A DNA stretch of 64,000 nt from Levilactobacillus angrenensis (GCF_003946085.1 NZ_RHOB01000008.1:1-64000); one strand, 5' to 3'; positions 9,853-19,147 are shown, counted from the first letter of the stretch. The notes: generated from the letters alone by a model not told the origin. Program-made: numbers and translations.

Positions 9853-11175
9853 ATGAAACGTTTAAAGCAAGTTGTGATGGGCCTGGTAACGGCGATGACG
9901 CTGTTTGCCGGGAGCCTCAGTGGCTTCAGCGCGCCGGTAACGGCTCAGGCGGCCACCACCAACGCCAGCACCACGGTCAACCTGAAGGCCAAAGCCGGTA
10001 TCGCGGTCGACGCCAAGACGGGCCAGATTCTCTACGATAAAAATAGTGATAAAGTCCTGCCGGTGGCTTCGATGACCAAGCTGTTGTCGATTTACCTGGT
10101 CTTGGATGCGGTCCACAGTGGCAAATTAAAGTGGGACCAAAAGATCACCATCAATAAGGCCACGGCCAAGGTCGCCCAAGACACGAACTTGTCCAACGTG
10201 CCACTGCGGGCGGGTCACCAGTACACGGTCAAGTCCTTGTACCAAGCGTCCCTGATCTACTCCGCTAACGGCGCCATCGAAGCGCTGGGGACGGCGGTGG
10301 CCGGTTCGCCTCACGCCTTCGTGACGATGATGCGTGCCCAAGCCAAGAAGCTGGGGATGACCAACGCCAAGATTTACAACGCCTGTGGCTTGACTAACAA
10401 GCAGGTCGGTAAGCTGGGTTACAGTAACGAGGCCGGTTCGGCGGAAAACGAATGGTCCGCCGCTGACCAAGCAAAATTAGCCGTGGCGTTGCTCGACAAG
10501 TACCCCGAAGTCCTGAAGACCACCAGCATCAAGAAGATGTGGTTTGAAAAGGGCAAGGCGGACGCTACCAAGATGGAGAACTGGAACTGGATGCTCAAGG
10601 GCTTGTCCGCTTCCTATTCGAAATTACACGTGGACGGCCTGAAGACCGGGACCTCTGATGCGGCCGGTGCCAACTTTACCGGGACTGCTAACAACGATGG
10701 TAACCGCATCGTGACGGTCGTGCTCCACGCGGCTCACAAGTCAGAGACTGACCCCTCACGTTTCCAACAGACCCAAAAGATGATGTCTTACGTCTACAAC
10801 AACTTCAAGACGGTGAACCTGAAGGCCGGTAGCCAAGTCGCTGGCAGTAAGACGGTCAAAACTAATGACGCCAAGCAACCAACTGCCAAGACGGTCTTGA
10901 CTGATGGTTTGAAGCTGTGGATCCGCAACGACCAAGTCGCTAGCAATGTCCAATCCACGACGACGCTGAAGCACAAGCTGACCAAGAACAAGGCGCTGGA
11001 AGCCCCAGTTGCCAAGAATACCCAAGTGGGGACGGCCAACATTTCCTTGAAGGGTGACCAGCTCGGGTTCTTGGGGAACACCAAGACCACGACGGTACCA
11101 TTGAAGGTCACCCAGACCGTGGAGAAGGCCAATGTCTTCGTTCGTATCTGGCGGTCGATCGTCGCGTTATTCTAA
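9853..11175 (+). CDS. dacA: D-alanyl-D-alanine carboxypeptidase (class A PBP, PBP5/DacA type)
   Basis: 440 residues, secreted. A signal peptide ends near AQA (31-33). The three penicillin-binding motifs are present: Ser73-Met-Thr-Lys76 (nucleophile and base), Ser137-Ala-Asn139 and Lys264-Thr-Gly266. A PBP5-type C-terminal beta domain follows, and the last 17 residues (EKANVFVRIWRSIVALF) form the amphipathic membrane anchor. It removes the terminal D-Ala of the stem pentapeptide and so limits cross-linking. Ribosome site AGGAG (9838-9842); an ATG five bases earlier reads only two codons. It lies 48 bases after the kinase gene and is probably co-transcribed with the two-component system, which suggests it is a target or effector of that system. 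A terminator follows. Confidence 0.93.
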   Translation: MKRLKQVVMGLVTAMTLFAGSLSGFSAPVTAQAATTNASTTVNLKAKAGIAVDAKTGQILYDKNSDKVLPVASMTKLLSIYLVLDAVHSGKLKWDQKITINKATAKVAQDTNLSNVPLRAGHQYTVKSLYQASLIYSANGAIEALGTAVAGSPHAFVTMMRAQAKKLGMTNAKIYNACGLTNKQVGKLGYSNEAGSAENEWSAADQAKLAVALLDKYPEVLKTTSIKKMWFEKGKADATKMENWNWMLKGLSASYSKLHVDGLKTGTSDAAGANFTGTANNDGNRIVTVVLHAAHKSETDPSRFQQTQKMMSYVYNNFKTVNLKAGSQVAGSKTVKTNDAKQPTAKTVLTDGLKLWIRNDQVASNVQSTTTLKHKLTKNKALEAPVAKNTQVGTANISLKGDQLGFLGNTKTTTVPLKVTQTVEKANVFVRIWRSIVALF

Positions 11176-11190
11176 TTTAACGATGCCAAA

Positions 11191-11219
11191 AGTCCGGGCC
11201 AAGTGCTCGGGCTTTTTTT
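11191..11219 (+). terminator. Terminator after dacA
   Basis: AGTCCGGG (11191-11198) pairs with CTCGGGCT (11206-11213) with two G-U pairs, followed by a run of seven T residues. Confidence 0.8.
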
Positions 11220-11492
11220 GTCGCCATTGATTTGAATCAAGGCCCCCGCTGACCGGCAATGATAAGCTAGATGATGTTGTCAGGACCTGACTTTAGCGAA
11301 TCTGGAAAATTAATTTATTTAATTAATCAGCGTCCAAACGCCGTCGTATTGCGATTGGTAGCGATTTTGTGAATTGATTGATGGCCTGTTGTTATTTTGA
11401 CAAGTCAAGTATTAATGTGCGAAGATACTTTTAATATTAGCTGAGAACGCGCAATTTTAAGATTATTTTGAGGAAAAAGGGAGTTGGCATTC
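11220..11492 (+). promoter_or_regulatory. Upstream region of the YhgE/Pip gene
   Basis: A 270-base gene-free stretch. It contains an A+T block with near-palindromic ATTAATTTATTTAATTAAT (around 11310-11330), a TTGACA at 11397-11402, and the inverted pair AAGTAT...ATACTT (11408-11430). I could not fix a matching -10 box, so the promoter itself is uncertain. Confidence 0.35.
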
Positions 11493-14400
11493 GTGAACAT
11501 GATTAAAGGCGAATGGAATTACATCCGGCACAATCGGTTGATCTTGATCTCCGTACTAGCCATTATGTTTATTCCATTCCTCTACAGTATCTTCTTTCTG
11601 AAGTCGGTCTGGGACCCGTATGGGGAGACCGGCGAACTGCCCGTAGCGGTCGTGAACCAGGATAAGCCGGTCACGTACCAGGGACAGAAGCTAAACGTTG
11701 GGGACCAAACCATCACCAACTTAAAGAAGAATCACCAATTGGGTTGGAAATTTGTCTCCGCCAAAACGGCGGCAGACGGCTTAAAGCACCACAAGTACTA
11801 CACCGTCATTACGATTCCGAAGAACTTCTCGGCCAACGCGGCGACCGCGCTGGATGCCCATCCGAAGAAGATGACGTTTACCTACAAGACGAATGGTTCA
11901 GCCAACTACATCGCGCAAGTTATGAGTGAAGTTGGTTCTTCCAAGCTGGATAGCCAGATCCGCGCTAAGGTGACGAAGGCCTACGCCCAAGCCACATTTA
12001 AGCAGATCTACGCTGTCGGTAAGGGGATGGACAAGGCTGCCAAGGGGTCCGCGAAGTTGAAAGATGGGACCGTGACCTTGACGGATGGCCTGAACACCTA
12101 CACGACTGGGGTTCACACGTTGAACAACGGCCTGCAAGAAATGAAGACGTCCGTGACGCCATTGGCTAACGGAATTCAAAAGCTGACCAGTGGGGCTTCG
12201 ACCCTACAGAGTGGGCTGTCGACTTACACGTCTGGTGTCGGGCAATTCGCTAGTGGGGTGGATACCTACACGAGCGGGGTCGGTCAATACACGAATGGTG
12301 TCAACACTTATACGAGTGGCGTTGGTCAATACACGAATGGTGTCAACCAGTTCACTGGCGGGGTCTCCAAGCTGAGTGCGGGGATGCCAAAACTGACCGC
12401 CGGCACGTCACAACTGGCTAGTGGGGCCAACTCGTTGAAGAGCGGGACCTACAAGTACGTGGATGGCGTTTATACGCTGAATTCTGGTGTGAAGACCTTG
12501 GGCGCGGGTTCGACTTCTTTGGCTAGCGGCGTTACGAAGCTGGCTGACGGGAGTAAGACTTTGAACTCTGGGTTGAGTACTTTGAGTGGGAAGTCTAGTG
12601 AACTGAACAGTGGGGCCAATACATTGTCATCGCAAGCTTCTACGCTCTCATCAAATATCGCATTGTTAAGTGAAGCGGCTCAGGAGATTTCTGGACAATT
12701 AGATGCGATGTCCCCTTCCTTGTCGGGGATTTCTGGTGCGTCTAGTGCCATTGAGGGTTTAAGTAATGGATTAACTGATTTTTCTAGGGCAATCAAACTT
12801 ATTGATGATAAGAGTAGTGAGATCAATAAACTTGCAACTTCGGGAAATGGAGATAACGGGAGTGCTACGGTTACTGGGCAAGACGGTGCCCAAACCGCTA
12901 TTAACAATGCCCGAGATGCTGCCTCAGCGATAGATGAAGCAACCAGTGTTGATGACGCAAAGAAGCTTGCTAAGGAAGCTGTTAATAATATGGATACTGC
13001 TAAGACAGCAGTATCAAATATTAAAGCTACCGGAGGAACCAGTAATGATTCCTCCAATGCAACGACAATTAAAGCGGATGTGACTGTTATTCAAAAAGCC
13101 ACTAAGGGAATGACTGATGGGATTTCTACAATCAATGCTTCACTTAGCAAGTTGTCACTACCTGATACTTCGGGACTGACTAGTCAAATTCAAGGACTAC
13201 AAACTTTTATGTCCAAAGTAGTTGAGTTGAACGCGGCGGTTAATCCAACAGAGGGAACCAGTTTAGTCGCTGGTGTTAACCAGCTGGCTTCAGGTGTGAC
13301 TCAGTACACGTCCGGTGTAGACCAAGCCTTCGCCGGGTCAACGACCTTAAACAATGGCTTGTCACAACTTAACAGCCAAGTGCCGACCTTAACCAACGGG
13401 GTAACCCAGATCATGAACGGAACTGCCAAGTTAGCTAAGAATGGTGGCACATTGAAGAGTGGATCTAAGCAAGTCGCTGCTGGTGCTAACCAGTTGAACT
13501 CTGGCTTGAAGACCGCTGCTTCGGGTGTTAACCAACTGAACGCCAACACGGGTAAGCTGACGGCCGCTGGCAACAAGCTTAACGCCAATACGCCGAAGTT
13601 AACGGCTGCTGGCAACAAGCTCAACGCCAACACGCCGAAGTTAACCGCCGCTGGTAACAAGTTGATGAGCGCTTCCAGTCAACTGAACAACGGTGCTGGC
13701 CAGCTGTCTTCTGGTTTGAACACCTTGAATGGCAAGATTCCAACGCTGACCAGTGGGGTCAACCAACTGGCCGACGGGTCACAAAAACTGGACAACAACA
13801 GCAACAAGCTCATGCAAGGGGCCAACAAGCTGAAGAACGGGAACGGCACGTTAGCCAAGTCACTGAAGAGTGGGGCTGATCAGATTCAGAACCAACCACT
13901 GTCCAGCAAGACGGCCGACATGTTCGCGGCACCAACACAATTGAAGCACGAAAGCTACAGCTACGTGCCAAACTACGGCCACGCCCTGGCACCTTACGTG
14001 CTGTCCGTTGCCTTGTACGTTGGGGCCTTGGTCTTCAACTTTGCCTTCCCAATTCGGAAGGTCTCACGTGAAGACGGCACCGCTACGGGCTGGTACTTGA
14101 GTAAGATTTCCATCGGAGCAGTGGAAGCACTGGCCATGGGTCTGATCGAACCAGTCTTGATGATGTTAGGTGGCTTGAGTGTTGATCACCCAGGTCAAAT
14201 GATTCTGATTTCGATTTTCTTCGCGGAAGCGTCGATGTTTATCGTCATGTTCTTGTCAATGTTACTGGACAACCCTGGTCGATTCATCGCCATGGTTCTC
14301 CTGATGCTACAACTTGGTGGTTCCGGTGGGACGTTCCCAATGGAAGTGACCAACCACTTCTACAACGTCGTGCACCCATTCCTACCAATGACTTACTCAA

Positions 14401-14612
14401 TCCTCGGATTCCGGCAAGCCATTACGTCAGGGATGCAGGGCATGGTCGGTCAAGCACTGTGGGTCTTAGCACTCTTTACCGTTATTGGTTTAGCTCTGTT
14501 ATGGCCAACCATGGTTTGGCTCCAGAAGAAGCATCTCATGGGCAAGTCACAATTGGATGATAATCAGAAACTCCAAGCAGTGGAAGATCCAACTTCCAAT
14601 TCACACTCATAA
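11493..14612 (+). CDS. Giant YhgE/Pip-family membrane protein
   Basis: About 1,040 residues. A first span (IPFLYSIFFLKSVWDPYG) is followed by the YhgE N-terminal domain, a very long extracytoplasmic region of heptad-like repeats (xLxxGxxxLxxG), then five C-terminal membrane spans of the ABC-2 permease type. The family includes the phage infection protein Pip and type VII-associated YhgE/EsaA-like proteins; its activity is unknown. Two blocks of near-identical 42-base DNA repeats encode 14-residue units (TSGVGQYTNGV near 12240-12350; LNANTPKLTAAGNK near 13540-13670). The start is taken as GTG 11493, nine bases after AAAGGGAG; TTG 11484 abuts that site and ATG 11499 is also possible. The central section (about 12590-13260) is A+T-richer and poorer in repeats, as if exchanged. 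Monocistronic. Confidence 0.85.
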   Translation: MNMIKGEWNYIRHNRLILISVLAIMFIPFLYSIFFLKSVWDPYGETGELPVAVVNQDKPVTYQGQKLNVGDQTITNLKKNHQLGWKFVSAKTAADGLKHHKYYTVITIPKNFSANAATALDAHPKKMTFTYKTNGSANYIAQVMSEVGSSKLDSQIRAKVTKAYAQATFKQIYAVGKGMDKAAKGSAKLKDGTVTLTDGLNTYTTGVHTLNNGLQEMKTSVTPLANGIQKLTSGASTLQSGLSTYTSGVGQFASGVDTYTSGVGQYTNGVNTYTSGVGQYTNGVNQFTGGVSKLSAGMPKLTAGTSQLASGANSLKSGTYKYVDGVYTLNSGVKTLGAGSTSLASGVTKLADGSKTLNSGLSTLSGKSSELNSGANTLSSQASTLSSNIALLSEAAQEISGQLDAMSPSLSGISGASSAIEGLSNGLTDFSRAIKLIDDKSSEINKLATSGNGDNGSATVTGQDGAQTAINNARDAASAIDEATSVDDAKKLAKEAVNNMDTAKTAVSNIKATGGTSNDSSNATTIKADVTVIQKATKGMTDGISTINASLSKLSLPDTSGLTSQIQGLQTFMSKVVELNAAVNPTEGTSLVAGVNQLASGVTQYTSGVDQAFAGSTTLNNGLSQLNSQVPTLTNGVTQIMNGTAKLAKNGGTLKSGSKQVAAGANQLNSGLKTAASGVNQLNANTGKLTAAGNKLNANTPKLTAAGNKLNANTPKLTAAGNKLMSASSQLNNGAGQLSSGLNTLNGKIPTLTSGVNQLADGSQKLDNNSNKLMQGANKLKNGNGTLAKSLKSGADQIQNQPLSSKTADMFAAPTQLKHESYSYVPNYGHALAPYVLSVALYVGALVFNFAFPIRKVSREDGTATGWYLSKISIGAVEALAMGLIEPVLMMLGGLSVDHPGQMILISIFFAEASMFIVMFLSMLLDNPGRFIAMVLLMLQLGGSGGTFPMEVTNHFYNVVHPFLPMTYSILGFRQAITSGMQGMVGQALWVLALFTVIGLALLWPTMVWLQKKHLMGKSQLDDNQKLQAVEDPTSNSHS

Positions 14613-14620
14613 AATAACGA

Positions 14621-14656
14621 AAGCGTCGTGAAGCCACTGGTTTTGCGGCGTTTTTT
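14621..14656 (+). terminator. Terminator after the YhgE gene
   Basis: AGCGTCGTGAA pairs with TTTTGCGGCGTT with several G-U pairs, ending in TTTTTT (14651-14656). A TATAAT at 14660-14665 right after it is the likely -10 of the next gene. Confidence 0.6.
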
Positions 14657-14697
14657 GCGTATAATGAGATTCATTGAGAGAAGAGAGGAACTTAAAA

Positions 14698-15192
14698 ATG
14701 TCAGTTAGTTTTCGTCTAGCCACCACCGCGGACCAGCCGCGTATCGTCGAGATTTATAACCAAGCCATCGCCACCAAGGGGAGTACCGCCGACCTGGCAT
14801 TGACCACCGTTGCGCAACGCCAACCGTGGTTCGCTGAATTTTCTGCCGACCATTTTCCGTTATGGGTGATTGAAAATGACGGCCAGGTAGTCGGTTATGT
14901 CGGCTTGGAACCGTACAGTGATCGCGTAGCTTACGCGCAAACGGCCGAAATTGCCCTGTATTTGGCTTCCGAGGCCCAGGGCCATCACTTGGGTGGCCAG
15001 GCCATTCAGTGGGCTGAGAACGCCGGAAAACAGCTGGGACTGCACGCCATTATTTCGCGAATTTTTGGACACAATCAGGCAAGTCGCCATTTATTTGAAA
15101 AACACGGCTATGAACACTGGGGACATTTGCCAGCAATCGCCGACATGCAGGGCTTTAGCGCTGATTTGGAAGTCTACGGCAAGCATTTCTAG
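14698..15192 (+). CDS. GNAT N-acetyltransferase, phosphinothricin/methionine-sulfone acetyltransferase-like
   Basis: 164 residues from ATG 14698, eight bases after AGAGGA; an upstream TTG in frame has no ribosome site. FRLATTADQPRIVEIYNQAI at the start, GYVGLEPYSDR in the middle strand, IALYLASEAQGHHLGGQAI as the acetyl-CoA loop, and IFGHNQASRHLFEKHGYEHWG near the C-terminus are the signatures of the Pat/MddA subgroup, which acetylates small amino-acid analogues. The acetyl-CoA loop QGHHLGG is a modified form of the usual QxxGxG/A. The true substrate is unknown. It appears to be a single-gene unit between a terminator and the azlCD region. Confidence 0.8.
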   Translation: MSVSFRLATTADQPRIVEIYNQAIATKGSTADLALTTVAQRQPWFAEFSADHFPLWVIENDGQVVGYVGLEPYSDRVAYAQTAEIALYLASEAQGHHLGGQAIQWAENAGKQLGLHAIISRIFGHNQASRHLFEKHGYEHWGHLPAIADMQGFSADLEVYGKHF

Positions 15193-15394
15193 GTGGCCGT
15201 GGGGGATGAAAATTCGCTGGTTTTTTTCACAAACTTTTAATCAAACCAGGGTAGATTGCGGATTCTCTTTGCTAAATATCAGAAGTGTTATATGAAAATA
15301 GCGTGAAACATGTTAAAATATCATCGTGTGGTTTTCTCATGTAAACCCATTAACTTGCTTCATATCTCAGAGTATTCGACGGAGGCAAACATTC

Positions 15395-16201
15395 TTGAAT
15401 AAACGACGGCCAAACCCCAAGCAGGTGCCGGACCCCAATGAACCCTTATGGCGGTCGACACTGCGGGTAGCCATGCCCCTTAATTTGAGTTACATTCCGA
15501 TTGGGCTGGCTTGTGGGATTTTGCTACACGCGGCAGGGTTCAATACCTTACTGACTGGATTAGTTTCAATCTTGATCTTTTCTGGTGGGGCACAATTTTT
15601 AATTGCCACGATGTTGACCATTAATTCCCCACTACTTTCAATTGTTTTGATGTTGTTCTTTTTGGAATTACGGTATGCATTACTAAGTTCGAGTCTATCG
15701 CCTTACTTAAAAGGCCAGTCCAATCGCTTCTTATTTGCGTTTGCGATTTCTCTAAACGATGAAAATTACGCCATTAATTACTTAAAATTCGCCACGGATA
15801 AAAAGTGGACGGGTAAGGAAGCCCTGATGGTGGAGCATTATTCCTTGCTGTTCTGGGCCGTCAGCAACGTTATCGGCAGTCTGATCGGTAGCGCGCTGAA
15901 GATTGACCTGGGTGTCGTAAACTTTGCGTTAACAGCCTTGTTCTTGTACATGATCGTGATGCAGATCAAGAACCGTCTGACCATTGTGATTTGTCTGGTC
16001 TCAGGCGTCTTGGCGGCGGTCTGCATGATGCTCACCAAGAGTACATTAGGGCTAGTTATTTCGACGATTATCGCTTCATTGATTGGGTTCTTCTTGGAAA
16101 CCACGCTGCGGAAACACTTGCCGGCGAGTCATTGGCTGTGGAAGTTACGTAGCCCGGGTGCCAAGAAGTCGACCGTGGAAAGCGAATCGGATGCTAATTA
16201 G
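15395..16201 (+). CDS. azlC: Branched-chain amino acid exporter, large subunit (AzlC)
   Basis: 268 residues from TTG 15395, nine bases after GGAGG (15381-15385). LNLSYIPIGLACGILLHAAGFN begins the first span, followed by the FSGGAQFLIATML re-entrant-like motif, LRYALLSSSLSPYLKG and about seven spans in all, with a polar C-tail. With the small partner AzlD (17 bases downstream) it forms the LIV-E type exporter for valine, leucine and isoleucine analogues. The pair is an operon closed by a terminator. Confidence 0.9.
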   Translation: MNKRRPNPKQVPDPNEPLWRSTLRVAMPLNLSYIPIGLACGILLHAAGFNTLLTGLVSILIFSGGAQFLIATMLTINSPLLSIVLMLFFLELRYALLSSSLSPYLKGQSNRFLFAFAISLNDENYAINYLKFATDKKWTGKEALMVEHYSLLFWAVSNVIGSLIGSALKIDLGVVNFALTALFLYMIVMQIKNRLTIVICLVSGVLAAVCMMLTKSTLGLVISTIIASLIGFFLETTLRKHLPASHWLWKLRSPGAKKSTVESESDAN

Positions 16202-16218
16202 GATACAGGAGACGCTAT

Positions 16219-16566
16219 ATGAGTGCAGTTAATACGTGGAACAGTACGCAACACTTTTGGTTGATCATTCTTGGTTTTTGCGTTGCCTTCGTGCCGCGCT
16301 TCCTTCCCTTGATGTTATTCACCAAGCGGGCCATTCCGGAATGGTTCAACGAATGGATGAAGTTTGTGCCGGTATCGCTATTTACGGCGCTGGTCGTGAA
16401 GGATGTCTTCATCGACAGTGCCACGTACCAAATCATCTTTACCCATTTTTCCGAAATGATTGCGGCCGTGATTGTCGTCGTCATTGCTTATCGCACGCGA
16501 TCCATGGCCATTTCGGTGATTACAGGATTGATAGCTGTTTTCCTGTTGTCTATGTTTATTGCGTGA
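16219..16566 (+). CDS. azlD: Branched-chain amino acid exporter, small subunit (AzlD)
   Basis: 115 residues with four spans; FVPRFLPLMLFTKRAIPEW near the N-terminus is the AzlD hallmark. Ribosome site CAGGAG before ATG 16219. Always found beside AzlC, with which it makes the functional exporter. Confidence 0.9.
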   Translation: MSAVNTWNSTQHFWLIILGFCVAFVPRFLPLMLFTKRAIPEWFNEWMKFVPVSLFTALVVKDVFIDSATYQIIFTHFSEMIAAVIVVVIAYRTRSMAISVITGLIAVFLLSMFIA

Positions 16567-16593
16567 GTGAATTTAATTGAATGAGACTATGTA

Positions 16594-16626
16594 GGGCGGA
16601 GCCGGTTTTTGGCTTCGCCCTTTTTT
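16594..16626 (+). terminator. Terminator after azlCD
   Basis: GGGCGGAGCC (16594-16603) pairs with GGCTTCGCCC (16611-16620), then TTTTTT. Confidence 0.9.
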
Positions 16627-16655
16627 GAAAAAAATAATTAGCAGGGGGGAACGTG

Positions 16656-17505
16656 TTAAGCATGTGCTGGAGCTGCAGTTGGAGTTAGTCCAGGCATGGT
16701 TGTAACAACCGTAGAAATTTCGTTCCAATTGTCTAATACGTTACCATAGTCAATTACAGCTTTATAAGCAGCGGGATTTTGGGGAAGTCCATCGATAAAG
16801 TTAGCAAAGGATGTCTTAGCATCACTATTTCCTGCCTTGTAAGGAGTTTTACCCTGTAAAGCTACAAATGCATCTTTGTCTGCCTGCTTACCAGTTAAAG
16901 TCTTGTGTTGAGCCTTGGCATACTTAACGAATGAATCAAAAGTGTCTTTGTTGTATGAAAAGTTAGAAATTCGCTCAAGCTCTGTCTTGGCAGTAACTAA
17001 CTTTTCGTGTGCTTTTGTGATCTTATCTTGAGCAGTCTGAGTATCAGTTACGTGAACAACACTGACACTAGGTTTGCTCTGTGGCTTTTCCTTATCCGCA
17101 GGTTTCTTCCCCTCATCAGGCTTAACAGGGGTAGTCGAAGCAGGCGTTTCAGTAGTCACACTGTTATCAATCGCTTGCACGGCTTTCTTCACCTTGTGGG
17201 TGTAAGTCCGGGCCTTCATGCCGGGCTTAGTTGCTTTGATCTTGAACTTCAGCTTGGTTAAGTTATTGTTCTTGACCTTGACCGTGAACTTGCCTTTCTT
17301 GTTGGCCGTAGCTGAAGCCTTTTCCCCGTGCTTCAGCTTCATCAACTTTGGCCGTGGTGTAACCGGTGACTTTGTGCTTGGTGACTTTGACGTGGGTGAT
17401 TTTGGCAACTGACTGGTGCGTGGTCTTGGCCGCTAAGGCACTGACTTCTCCACCGGTAACAATTGAGAGCAACGTTGCGGCCATAACAATCTTTTTCATG
17501 TCCAT
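16656..17505 (-). pseudogene. Frameshifted secreted Ig-like domain protein
   Basis: Two minus-strand frames join into one protein like its neighbour at 17795-18742. From ATG 17505 (AAAGGGG upstream) come a signal peptide (MDMKKIVMAATLLSIVTGG), then THVKVTKHKVTGYTTAKV, after which the frame is lost. The other frame resumes with KLMKLKHGEKASATANKKGKF, matching the paralog residue for residue in spacing, and continues through a Pro/Lys linker and a 140-residue C-terminal helical region. The alignment implies loss of 5 bases at about 17344-17348: a tandem AAGTT-AAGTT collapsed to a single AAGTT, consistent with slippage. Without the shift it would have 284 residues. No anchor motif is visible; the C-terminus is GLTPTAAPAHA. 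The role was probably cell-surface adhesion or structure. Confidence 0.75.
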
Positions 17506-17794
17506 AACAAATATAATCCCCTTTATAAGTTGGTGTACCAACATCTCTGTCGGTAAAATCACTATATCATGTTGGCCACCCCAGCAAAAGAAGAGATGCC
17601 AATCAGTCACAAAGGTTCATATCATATACAGCGTTAATCGCCTATGCTGACGGTGATTCTGGGGCACCACCATTTATCCATAAATTTAGTAATACGAGAA
17701 ATCGCTACTTTTCGGCGAGCCAGCGGCAGTGAGTAGGGGACGAAAAAAGGAGCCGGGACAACCGCCCCAACTCCTGATTTCACTTGCAAGTCGC

Positions 17795-18742
17795 TTAATT
17801 TAATTCTTCTGGAATGTAACTGTTATCCAAGACCCACAGCTCGTCCATCAGGGAACTGACCTTGGTCCGCGCATCTTCCAGGGGCAACAGCTTGGGATAA
17901 AGGTCGGCACGCTGGTCCTGCTTAGCCGCGATAATGTCACTGATTATTTTTGCTTGTTCCGTCAGTGTCGCCATTTTTTGCGTATCGTGGTTATCGGTGG
18001 CCACCTTCAAATCCGCCTGAATGACCCGTAAGTTATTCAATTGTTTGTGAATCTCAGTGGTCAAAGCCTCAATCTGATCCGAAATCGGCTGTAACTGTTT
18101 CTTCACCTGGTAGTAGTTCTGCTTAGCGGCCTCAATCTGGGCCTTCTTCGCCGCAATTTGGCGGTCCTTAGCCGACAGGTTGTTTCCTGGCCGACTCGGC
18201 GTTGTTGGCTTGCCAGGGTTTGCCGGACTCGCTGGACCGGACGGCTTGGTTGGCTTACTTGGTTTTACCGGTTTCGTCGGTTTCACTGGTTTTGACGGTT
18301 TCACCGGCTTGGCGGGCGTCGTCGGTTTCACCGGTTTATTCGGCTTATCCGGTTGACTGGGTACCGTCACGTTCGGCGTGGTGGTTGGCTTGGCCGGTTT
18401 TGCCTGTGCCCGTTTGATCTGCTTATTCGAGAACGTCCGGGACTTGAAGCCGGGCTTGGACGCCGCGAGTTTGAACGACAATTTCGTCAGATTTTGTTTC
18501 TTCACCGTGATCTTAAACTTGCCGACCCGGTTGGCCTTACCGCTAGCAAACGACTTCCCCTGAGCGTTCACTAACTTGATGCGGGCGTACTTGGTGGTCT
18601 TACCGGTCAGGCGGTGCTTGGACAGCTTGACCTGCGTGAGCTTACCAATCGTGTGGCTCTTAGCCATCGCGTTGACTTCGCCCCCGAAAGCCACCGTTAA
18701 CGCCGCTGCGACCAGTAATGCTGGTTTAATCCCCATACTCAT
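17795..18742 (-). CDS. Secreted protein: Ig-like module, Pro/Lys spacer, coiled coil
   Basis: 315 residues. Signal peptide (about 1-27, ending NAMA), one positively charged Ig-like module (about 30-105; GKTTKYARIKLVNAQGKSF, then GKFKITVKKQNLTKLSFKL), a long KPxKPTKP repeat spacer, and a C-terminal helical region (about 195-300) that looks coiled-coil. No LPxTG motif or C-terminal membrane span follows, so attachment, if any, is non-covalent. It is the intact paralog of the frameshifted gene downstream on the same strand. GGGGAGAAA precedes the ATG at slightly long spacing; a second ATG two codons in is possible. Function unknown; a wall-associated structural or adhesive role is inferred. Confidence 0.75.
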   Translation of the reverse strand: MSMGIKPALLVAAALTVAFGGEVNAMAKSHTIGKLTQVKLSKHRLTGKTTKYARIKLVNAQGKSFASGKANRVGKFKITVKKQNLTKLSFKLAASKPGFKSRTFSNKQIKRAQAKPAKPTTTPNVTVPSQPDKPNKPVKPTTPAKPVKPSKPVKPTKPVKPSKPTKPSGPASPANPGKPTTPSRPGNNLSAKDRQIAAKKAQIEAAKQNYYQVKKQLQPISDQIEALTTEIHKQLNNLRVIQADLKVATDNHDTQKMATLTEQAKIISDIIAAKQDQRADLYPKLLPLEDARTKVSSLMDELWVLDNSYIPEELN

Positions 18743-19066
18743 GATGAAATTTTTCTCCCCATTCTTTTTGCTAACACAATTTAATTGCGTACCATCAGTC
18801 TAACATGAACCATTTCAGAAAAAAAGCAGAGATGAAAATCACAAATAAAGATTGAGGGGCAACAGTTCACAATTCCTCGCGCCAATTAAATTGCGTATCA
18901 ATAGGAAAGACAACGGTTACACAAATATCAAAATTCACAACCGAATATAAATAAGATTGTGAAAAATCAACCATCACCAACTAGACCACCCCTGGCTTAG
19001 CCTCCGCACGACTCGCTACAAGCTTCAAGACAGCTGGTCATTAAGACTAGCTAACCGCAGGCACAC
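18743..19066. other. Gene-free region upstream of the Ig-like protein gene
   Basis: No credible gene. It carries two copies of an 11-base palindrome in opposite orientations, each followed by GCGTAYC: CAATTTAATTGCGTACC (about 18777-18793) and CAATTAAATTGCGTATC (about 18884-18900), roughly 107 bases apart. They could be paired operator sites for the minus-strand gene that starts at 18742. Confidence 0.4.
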
Positions 19067-19113
19067 AAAAACACCCAACTACCGGTGATCAATCCGCTAG
19101 CTGGGTGTTTTTT
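19067..19113. terminator. Terminator after cfa
   Basis: AACACCCAACT (19070-19080) pairs with AGCTGGGTGTT (19099-19109) with one mismatch; T runs occur on both strands. It lies just past the end of the minus-strand cfa gene. Confidence 0.75.
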
Positions 19114-19147
19114 AGTGAGTGATCCGCGGTCACTCGACTGATTTGAA

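Noticed and set aside
11484-14612. YhgE start at TTG 11484
   Set aside because: That TTG directly abuts the ribosome site AAGGGAG; GTG 11493 has normal spacing.
17795-18742. Sortase-anchored protein
   Set aside because: The C-terminus (ending DNSYIPEELN) has no LPxTG, membrane span or basic tail.
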